Origin: Selenomonas sp. AB3002
GTDB taxonomy: Bacteria; Bacillota; Negativicutes; Selenomonadales; Selenomonadaceae
Length of the DNA: 64,000 nt
Direction: 5' to 3'
Assembly: GCF_000702545.1 (NCBI RefSeq)
Contig: NZ_JNIO01000002.1
Span: forward strand, 682,001-746,000
The notes beneath the pieces are model-generated. The model was not told where the DNA came from and did no database searches. It worked only from the letters and a program-made list of their open reading frames with translations. Position 1 is the stretch's first letter; each line of letters starts with the position of its first letter. Shown here in pieces: positions 58,058 through 64,000 of the stretch. Made by a program: the position numbers and the translations under genes.

Positions 58058-59512
58058 TTACCACTTCTCCCTCATGGATTCTACCGTAAACCCAGCCAGC
58101 AAGATAAACGAAAACACCTCTATCCGCCCCATTATCATCAGGAGAGCCATCAGGAGCTGGCTCCAGCCTGGCAGCGCCGCCGCCCCGGGGCCGCCGTAGA
58201 GAAGGGCCGCTGAGCTGTTGCTGGTAAGGCAGGCTGCGGCATAGCCTGCTGACTGCAGGAGACTGATGCCGGAGATAGAAAGCAGCAGGGCAAACAGAGC
58301 GAAGGTCACCATGTAGAGAAAGAAAAAGGACAGGATGCGTCCCACCACTTTTTCCTCCACGGCCAGGCCGTCCAGCTTCACCACCGGCACCATATTGGGG
58401 TGCAGTGAATTCTTCAGGCCTGCATCCAGCAGGCGGTTCAGCACCAGCAGGCGCACCATCTTGAGGCCACCCGTGGGGGAGCCCATGCACCCCCCGGCAA
58501 AGCACACCATCAGCAGCACATATTTTTCAAAGCCCGGCCACTCCCAGAAAGGATTCACAGCCAGCCCCGAAGTGGAGATGAAGGAAAGCACCTGGAAAAA
58601 ACCAACCTTCAAAGCCTCGCCAGGCTTGAACATGCCTGTGCCGCTGAGGTTCACCACAATCAAAGTCGTTGCCCCCAAAAGCACCAGCAGGAAAAACTGC
58701 AGTTCCGTATCATGCACCAGCATCCTGAGGCTGCGCCGCTTCCAGCTTTTCCATAAGAGCAGGAGGTTCAGGCTTCCCAAAAACATCACTGTCCCCGCTG
58801 CCATCCAGACAGAATTGGGCATATTGCTGAAGTCCAAAGTCCAGGCATCAGCTCCGGAGGAAATGGTCAGCATGGCCGTGACAAGAGAACGGCCGAAAGA
58901 CAGCCCCGCCAGGTAATAGGCCAGCACTGCCAAAGCTGTCAAAAGCCCGTACACCGCCGCCCCCTGGCGGATAGACGTCCGCATCCTCTGCCAGATGGGG
59001 CTGAAAGATATCATCTGCCGGGCTGACAAAGTCACGCCAAAGCAGCCGCTGACCTGGGGCATGACCGTGACCAGTATCACCACGAAGCCAAAGCCCCCCA
59101 GCCAGCTCATGATGGCATGCCAGAGCAGGAGGGACCAGGGCCAGCCCTCACGGGTGGCAGTGACGGCAGGCAGCCCCGTAGTGGTGAGGGCCGAGATGCT
59201 TTCCAAAAAAGCCGCCGGGATGCTATGGGTTATTCCCGAAAGCAAGAAGGGCATCATGCCCAAAATCCCCAGGAAAAACCACACTATCACCATGAACATG
59301 GCCCCTTCTTTCAGGGACATCTGCCCCCTGCGCTCCCGCCTGCGGGCCCTGAGGGCAAATTCCCAGGCCGCCGCTGCCGCAAGGAAACCCGTGATGAAGA
59401 TCGCCCCCGCCGGCTCCCACTCCTTGAGCCTGCAGGCCAGCAAAAAGGGCAGGATAAGTGCAAAGAAAAAAATCTGGCTCATGCGGCTCATAAGATGCCA
59501 GAAAAGTTCCAT
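58058..59512 (-). CDS. TrkH paralogue with altered pore 4
   Basis: A 484-residue SKT-family membrane protein. Pore segments are TTTGLPAV (near 95), ISSGADAW (near 217), STSGLAVNP (near 318) and, in the fourth position, TSNSSAALLYG in place of GNVGPG. The fourth filter glycine is therefore lost. The intramembrane loop is conserved as GCMGSPTGGLKMVR. It may form a heteromeric or non-selective channel or be a regulator of the neighbouring TrkH. It lies between trkA and the canonical trkH, spaced 17 and 1 nt. Confidence 0.88.
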   Translation of the reverse strand: MELFWHLMSRMSQIFFFALILPFLLACRLKEWEPAGAIFITGFLAAAAAWEFALRARRRERRGQMSLKEGAMFMVIVWFFLGILGMMPFLLSGITHSIPAAFLESISALTTTGLPAVTATREGWPWSLLLWHAIMSWLGGFGFVVILVTVMPQVSGCFGVTLSARQMISFSPIWQRMRTSIRQGAAVYGLLTALAVLAYYLAGLSFGRSLVTAMLTISSGADAWTLDFSNMPNSVWMAAGTVMFLGSLNLLLLWKSWKRRSLRMLVHDTELQFFLLVLLGATTLIVVNLSGTGMFKPGEALKVGFFQVLSFISTSGLAVNPFWEWPGFEKYVLLMVCFAGGCMGSPTGGLKMVRLLVLNRLLDAGLKNSLHPNMVPVVKLDGLAVEEKVVGRILSFFFLYMVTFALFALLLSISGISLLQSAGYAAACLTSNSSAALLYGGPGAAALPGWSQLLMALLMIMGRIEVFSFILLAGFTVESMREKW

Positions 59513-59529
59513 GTTCCCCCTCCCCTCTG

Positions 59530-60873
59530 CTATTTAAAATACTTCATGACCTCTTGGGCAAACTTCGTCTGTATAAAGAGTATCACCCTGTCCCCGGGCT
59601 GCAGTATGGTATGGCCATTCGGAATGCTGGCTTCTTCGCTCCGCACATAGGCACACACCAGGCATTCTTTAGGCAGGCTGGCCTTCATCAGGGGTTTGCC
59701 CGCCACCGGGGCGCCGGGCTGCACAATGACCTCCACTGCCTCTGCCTTGGCACCTTCGAGAAGCGACACAGACACCACGCCGCCTCGCCTGGCAAAGGCC
59801 AACACCTCGCTGGCTGACAGCAACCGTGAGGAAAGGGCTATATCCACGCCCACTTTCTCCATCAGCTCGATATATTCATTGCGGGACACCTTCACCACCG
59901 TGCGGGTCTTGTTGCCGGACAGGTGCCTTGCCAGCAGCGCCATCATCAGGTTCAGCTTGTCATCCTCAGTCAAGCACACCATCACATCTGCATCCTGCAC
60001 ACCTTCCTCAGTGAGGAGGTCCAGATCCGTGCCATCTCCGCATATAGCCATGCCTTTATTCATATGGGAAGCCACCATGCGACAGCGCTCCCTGTCCTGA
60101 TCAATGATCTTCACCTCTACTCCCTGCTTGTCGAAGGACTCTGCCAGGAGGCGCCCGGTGCGGCCTGCGCCGATGATCATGACCCGGTGGAGCTTGCGGG
60201 CATTGCGCTGCACGAAGTTCAGACTGAATTTCTCTATTTCTTCGGGAATGCCGATGAAGTAGGCATTGTCATGGGGCTGCAGGCTGTCATCGCCATGGGG
60301 GATGATCATGCGGTGATCGCGGAAAATCATGCCCGCCAGCACCCCGGGGGGCAGTTTTATATCCTTGAACTTCACATTGGCAAATTTGGACTTCCTTGGC
60401 ACCTTCGTCTCGAAAAGGCGTATCTTGCCGCTGGCAAAATCTTCCACATCCAGGGCCGCCGGGGTCATGAGGATGCGGTTGATTTCGTTTGCCGTAATCT
60501 GCTCCGGATTCAGGATAAGGTCAATATCGAAGTTTTCCTTGAGATAGTCCTTGCCCTCGCTGACGAACTGCATATCCCGGATGCGGGCCACCGTATGGGT
60601 GATGCCGTGCTTCTTGGCCAGGATGCAGGCCACCATATTCACCTCGTCAGAAGCGGTGACGGCAATGAGGATATCCGCCCCCTTCACATCCGGGTCAGCC
60701 ATGGTGACAGGGCTGGCACCGCTCGCCGCGATAGTCAGCACATCCAGCGTGTTCTTCACCGCCTCCAGCTGGGCCTCATCCACATCTATGACCACTACTT
60801 CAAACTGTTCCTTAGAAAGCAATTCGGCAATGCTATAGCCCAGCTTGCCCGCGCCAACCACCACAATACGCAT
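59530..60873 (-). CDS. trkA: Trk potassium system regulatory subunit
   Basis: A 447-residue protein with two RCK modules. N-terminal Rossmann part MRIVVVGAGKLGYSIAELL with an acidic residue at VVIDVDE, a TrkA_C domain (about 140-220), then a second Rossmann part VMIIGAGRTGRLLAE near 232 and a second TrkA_C domain to the end. It binds NAD(H)/ATP and gates TrkH at the cytoplasmic face. First gene in the operon. GGGAGG lies just upstream of ATG 60873. Confidence 0.96.
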   Translation of the reverse strand: MRIVVVGAGKLGYSIAELLSKEQFEVVVIDVDEAQLEAVKNTLDVLTIAASGASPVTMADPDVKGADILIAVTASDEVNMVACILAKKHGITHTVARIRDMQFVSEGKDYLKENFDIDLILNPEQITANEINRILMTPAALDVEDFASGKIRLFETKVPRKSKFANVKFKDIKLPPGVLAGMIFRDHRMIIPHGDDSLQPHDNAYFIGIPEEIEKFSLNFVQRNARKLHRVMIIGAGRTGRLLAESFDKQGVEVKIIDQDRERCRMVASHMNKGMAICGDGTDLDLLTEEGVQDADVMVCLTEDDKLNLMMALLARHLSGNKTRTVVKVSRNEYIELMEKVGVDIALSSRLLSASEVLAFARRGGVVSVSLLEGAKAEAVEVIVQPGAPVAGKPLMKASLPKECLVCAYVRSEEASIPNGHTILQPGDRVILFIQTKFAQEVMKYFK

Positions 60874-60907
60874 GACTTACCCTCCCATTTCTCCAATGAT
60901 GTAGTAT

Positions 60908-60937
60908 ATTATACCCTAATTTACAGGAAATTTACAG
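60908..60937 (-). promoter_or_regulatory. trkA promoter with direct repeat in -35 region
   Basis: TATAAT (60908-60913) on the minus strand. The usual -35 place is held by CTGTAAATT repeated twice with an 11-bp period (60918-60926 and 60929-60937), one turn of the helix. No good -35 exists, so the repeat may be an activator site. Confidence 0.6.
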
Positions 60938-60941
60938 ATAA

Positions 60942-60969
60942 GAAAAAGCCCTCCCCAATGGGGAGGGCT
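60942..60969 (-). terminator. terminator of exoprotein gene
   Basis: AGCCCTCCCC-ATT-GGGGAGGGCT followed by TTTTTC on the minus strand, 17 nt after the stop. Confidence 0.92.
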
Positions 60970-60985
60970 AGGATTACCACTCTAT

Positions 60986-63900
60986 TTAATTGTTCTTCTG
61001 CTCAAAGTGCGTATACACGCCATCCAGGTCATCCAGGGTAATGCCCATTTCAGTAAAAGCAGCGAAGAGTGCCTGGGTTTCGACTTCCACATTCTTTTTC
61101 CCATCTCCTGCTGCCAGGATGCCTGCGGAAGTTTTATCCGTAGGATAGATGTCTAAGGTTGAGCCATTGTAGGTGAGGAAGAACCTGGCACTGCCGTTGG
61201 ATGTGGCCAGTTCCTTTTCATACTCACGGTACTGGTTTTTGTTTTTCTCCTGGTCAGGCTCCGGCAGGACTTTGGCCGTAGGCTCCATCTTCACCTTATC
61301 CGGAGTGACGGTGACATCATAGGTACCGTAGAGCGCCACCTTGCCATGCTTCACATTGAATACCGGCAACTCGGCAGTCTGCAAACCCAATACCCTGTCA
61401 GCGCTGGCATCCTGCCCCTTCTGAGCTTCCACAATTGAGGCGGAGCCGGAGAGGGGGGTGGTAGTAAGGGAAGTCAGCAAGGGCTTCACGGCGGGGATTA
61501 TGGGGTCGGAGGGAGAGGTGATGATGTTCTCCGTGATTACCACCGTTGCAGGAGTAATCGGCGTACTAGTACGCGCAGGACGAACATGAGTCGGCTCGGG
61601 CTGCGGCTCAGGCTCGGGCTGCGGCTCGGGCTCGGGCTGCGGCTCAGGCTCGGGCTGCGGCTCGGGCTCAGGCTGCGGCTCGGGCTGCGGCTCAGGCTGC
61701 GGCTCAGGCTGCGGCTCGGGCTCGGGCTGCGGCTCGGGCTGCGGCTCAAGCTCGGGCTGCGGCTCGGGCTCAGGCTGCGGCTCGGGCTGCGGCTCAGGCT
61801 CGGGCTGCGGCTCAGGTTCGGGCTGCGGCTCGGGCTGCGGCTCAGGCTCGGGCTGCGGCTCAGGTTCGGGCTGCGGCTCGGGCTCGGGCTGCGGCTCGGG
61901 CTGCGGCTCAGGTTCGGGCTGCGGCTCAGGCTCGGGCTGCGGCTCGGGCTGCGGCTCAGGTTCGGGCTGCGGCTCGGGCTGCGGCTCAGGTTCGGGCTGC
62001 GGCTCAGGCTCGGGCTGCGGCTCGGACTGCGGCTCAGGCTCGGGCTGCGGCTCCGGTTCGGGCTGCGGCTCAGGCTCGGGCTGTGGCTCAGGCTGCGGCT
62101 CAGGTTCGGGCTGCGGCCCAGGCTCGGGCTGCGGCTCGGGCTGCGGCTCAGGTTCGGGCTGCGGCTCAGGTTCGGGCTGCGGCTCCGGCTCAGGCTGCGG
62201 CTCAGGCTCAGGCTGCGGCTCAGGCTCGGGCTGCGGCTCGGGCTCGGGCTGCGGCTCAGGTTCGGGCTGCGGCTCCGGTTCGGGCTGCGGCTCGGGCTGC
62301 GGCTCAGGTTCGGGCTGCGGCTCAGGTTCGGGCTGCGGCTGCGGCTCGGGCTGCGGCTCGGGCTGCGGCTCAGGCTCAGGCTCGGGCTGCGGCTCAGGCT
62401 CAGGCTCGGGCTGCGGCTCAGGCTCAGGCTGCGGCTCAGGCTCAGGCTGCGGCTCAGGTTCGGGCTGCGGCTCCGGTTCGGGCTGCGGCTCGGGCTCGGG
62501 CTGCGGCTCGGGCTGCGGCTCAGGTTCGGGCTGCGGCTCAGGTTCGGGCTGCGGCTCAGGCTCAGGCTGCGGCTCGGGCTCGGGCTCAGGCTCAGGCTCG
62601 GGCTGCGGCTCAGGCTGCGGCTCAGGCTCAGGCTCGGGCTGCGGCTCAGGCTGCGGCTCGGGCTGCGGCTCAGGCTCAGGCTGCGGCTCAGGTTCGGGCT
62701 GCGGCTCAGGTTCGGGCTGCGGCTCAGGCTCAGGCTGCGGCTCCGGTTCGGGCTGCGGCTCAGGTTCGGGCTGCGGCTCAGGTTCGGGCTGCGGCTCAGG
62801 TTCGGGCTGCGGCTCAGGCTCAGGCTGCGGCTCCGGTTCGGGCTGCGGCTCAGGTTCGGGCTGCGGCTCAGGCTCGGATTCAGGCTTAGATTTCACCTTC
62901 AAACTGCTGTGTACCATCTCATTCACATACCCAGGTGCAATCTCAGTATCTACAATGCTTTTATCCCCATCGTAAACAACATTGATATAATGCGTACCAG
63001 CGGTTTTTTCGCCTTCTGCATAAGCGTCAGAGTCAGTGTCAACCTTAGCCAGCTTCTCCTTCACATCTAGCCTATCCTCTGTGAAGAGTACATTGATTCC
63101 CTCCTCATTCACCTGCCCATCCTTGAAATTGCCGGTGAACTTGCCCTCCAGCTCATTTTCCACTGTATAACCAACTTTGGCCACAGTTTCATTGTATTCA
63201 TATTCATCCTTATCCGGCTGGTTCGCTTTGAATGTAAGGGTGGGGCGATATTTGAAGATATAGCGGTTGCCTTCCGCATATGTGCTGGACTTGCCGTTCC
63301 AGCCCCATACAGCATATTTTTCGCTGTCGAGATCGCCGAAATCGTCCTCGTAGGGCGTGTTTGAGTAAACCTTCCAGTGGCTGTTGCTATCTTCGCCCAA
63401 ATTCATGACATACTGGCCAGCCTTGTTCTCAAACTTCTCCTGAGCAAAGATTTCTATGGCACTGTCCGTATTTTTTGCCTCAGAGGTCAGCGTGCCCCCC
63501 AGGGTAACATTCTCGCCCCCCAAGTGAATCAAATTGCCTGCCTTAACAGCGCTGGCCTTCACATCGCCCATGGCATCTACATGCACATCATTAGCTGCAT
63601 TGACAGTATCATTCAGGCTTACCTTGCCAGAGGCATCAACAACGACATTTTCCAGCAGCCTGTCATAGCCTACCGTGCCACCCAGCTCCACATCCTTGCC
63701 CTTAATCTCCAGCGAGGTATTAGTTAGTTTCTTCTCCACGATATAGTGGGAATCTTGCTTTTTGGTATCCCCTACGTCATTCCACTGAGAATAAAGGATG
63801 TTCTTGCTGCCCAAATGGGTGTCATAGTTGATGGCCAAGGCCATCTGCGTGCCGGTGCCATTGGCGCCGTCCTGTCCATTATCGGCATCAGGCTGGCGCG

Positions 63901-64000
63901 GTGCGAAATTGGTGTAGTACTTCGTGTCATTCACGCCGGTTGCTACATCATCGCCGTGCTCTTTGAACCAATCACTATGCGCCCTTCCCTTTTCACTGGT
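60986..64000 (-). CDS. large exoprotein (TpsA/haemagglutinin-like), 5' end outside window
   Basis: About 1004 residues are visible and the frame is open at the window end; the GTG at 63934 is internal. The N-side visible part has beta-solenoid-like repeats ([35 protein letters not shown]) and [19 protein letters not shown], followed by a MBG-like domain ([18 protein letters not shown]). A tract of about 430 residues of [10 protein letters not shown] units (61592-62885) then separates this from a C-terminal domain of about 200 residues. This layout is that of two-partner secretion exoproteins and haemagglutinin-like adhesins of Negativicutes. It would be outside the cell, with the Pro/Glu-rich rod as a spacer. 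The TpsB partner is not in the window. Confidence 0.85.
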   Translation of the reverse strand, partial: TSEKGRAHSDWFKEHGDDVATGVNDTKYYTNFAPRQPDADNGQDGANGTGTQMALAINYDTHLGSKNILYSQWNDVGDTKKQDSHYIVEKKLTNTSLEIKGKDVELGGTVGYDRLLENVVVDASGKVSLNDTVNAANDVHVDAMGDVKASAVKAGNLIHLGGENVTLGGTLTSEAKNTDSAIEIFAQEKFENKAGQYVMNLGEDSNSHWKVYSNTPYEDDFGDLDSEKYAVWGWNGKSSTYAEGNRYIFKYRPTLTFKANQPDKDEYEYNETVAKVGYTVENELEGKFTGNFKDGQVNEEGINVLFTEDRLDVKEKLAKVDTDSDAYAEGEKTAGTHYINVVYDGDKSIVDTEIAPGYVNEMVHSSLKVKSKPESEPEPQPEPEPQPEPEPQPEPEPQPEPEPQPEPEPQPEPEPQPEPEPQPEPEPQPEPEPQPEPEPQPEPEPQPEPQPEPQPEPEPEPQPEPQPEPEPEPEPEPQPEPEPQPEPEPQPEPEPQPEPQPEPEPQPEPEPQPEPEPQPEPEPQPEPEPQPEPEPEPQPEPEPEPQPEPQPEPQPQPEPEPQPEPEPQPEPQPEPEPQPEPEPQPEPEPQPEPEPQPEPEPQPEPEPQPEPEPQPEPEPQPEPQPEPGPQPEPEPQPEPQPEPEPQPEPEPQPEPEPQSEPQPEPEPQPEPEPQPEPQPEPEPQPEPQPEPEPQPEPEPQPEPQPEPEPQPEPEPQPEPEPQPEPQPEPEPQPEPEPQPEPQPEPEPQPELEPQPEPQPEPEPQPEPQPEPQPEPQPEPEPQPEPEPQPEPEPQPEPEPQPEPTHVRPARTSTPITPATVVITENIITSPSDPIIPAVKPLLTSLTTTPLSGSASIVEAQKGQDASADRVLGLQTAELPVFNVKHGKVALYGTYDVTVTPDKVKMEPTAKVLPEPDQEKNKNQYREYEKELATSNGSARFFLTYNGSTLDIYPTDKTSAGILAAGDGKKNVEVETQALFAAFTEMGITLDDLDGVYTHFEQKNN
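61592..62885 (-). repeat. Pro-Glu-Pro-Gln tandem repeat tract
   Basis: About 1.3 kb of mixed 12-bp (PEPQ) and 18-bp (PEPEPQ) units. The codons are GAG/GAA for Glu, CCG/CCA/CCT for Pro and CAG/CAA rarely; the 12-bp unit is GGCTCNGGCTGC on the plus strand. Length variation by slippage or recombination is likely, always in frame. Confidence 0.95.

Noticed and set aside
61592-62885. CRISPR-like regular repeats
   Set aside because: Units are 12 and 18 bp without unique spacers and encode a Pro-Glu-Gln tract in frame.
61586-63070. Plus-strand frames of 494 and 268 codons rich in Leu/Arg/Gly or Ala/Gln
   Set aside because: They are translations of the opposite strand of the PEPQ repeat, and have no Shine-Dalgarno or non-repeat homology.

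Overview
The window looks like chromosome from a Gram-negative Firmicute of the Negativicutes, most likely Selenomonas or a close relative. This is inferred from the combination of an O-antigen ABC-export locus, a two-partner-secretion type exoprotein, a flagellin, a class I fumarase/fumarate reductase operon (the succinate-propionate route), Firmicute-like strong Shine-Dalgarno sequences and tandem rRNA promoters. No taxonomic search was possible. Almost every gene, including the rRNA operon, lies on the minus strand.

Region 1 (1-10.9 kb) is a polysaccharide locus: a two-domain GT4 glycosyltransferase (cut by the window edge), a small membrane-associated protein, an FkbM methyltransferase with a coiled coil, Wzt/Wzm exporter, two GT4 transferases, ManC and a WbaP-like initiating transferase. 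The set fits a mannose-containing O-antigen made by the ABC-transporter route with methyl chain termination. Region 2 (11-15.7 kb) is a three-gene membrane glycosylation cluster (GtrB-like GT2 plus two polytopic proteins).

Region 3 (10.9-25.2 kb) is shaped by tRNA-Ser(GCT). An rrn operon (16S-23S-5S-tRNA-His-tRNA-Trp-tRNA-Ser) ends in a 97-bp sequence that is repeated 1940 bp away. Between the two copies lies an AAA-ATPase/PD-(D/E)XK gene. A third, shorter copy sits beside a 34-codon remnant of the same gene family at 11.0 kb. A frameshifted insertion sequence lies between.

Region 4 (25.4-33 kb): a 1503-residue SF1 helicase with a C-terminal restriction-like domain, a SIMPL-domain exported protein and a PAS-GGDEF-EAL protein. 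Region 5 (33-38 kb): fumarase alpha/beta, cytochrome b, FrdA and FrdB as one operon with a clear promoter and terminator; it converts malate to succinate. Region 6 (38-43 kb): housekeeping genes yfcE-like, rdgB, rph, a CofE-like protein, a thioesterase and murI. Region 7 (42.9-45 kb): an IS607-type element with serine recombinase TnpA and a TnpB that keeps its RuvC acidic residues but lacks the zinc-ribbon cysteines.

Region 8 (45-56 kb): a small exported Lys/Asp-repeat protein, tRNA-Arg, a BASS transporter, a chemotaxis receptor, AmrS-like radical SAM protein, a DUF2442 protein, a methyltransferase and two GT8 transferases downstream of a flagellin whose variable domain is built of 11-residue repeats. 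Region 9 (56-64 kb): a 33-residue hydrophobic ORF, a Trk potassium system with two TrkH paralogues, and the C-terminal part of a large exoprotein with a 430-residue Pro-Glu-Pro-Gln tract. Two unrelated families of nested palindromic intergenic elements are scattered through the window.
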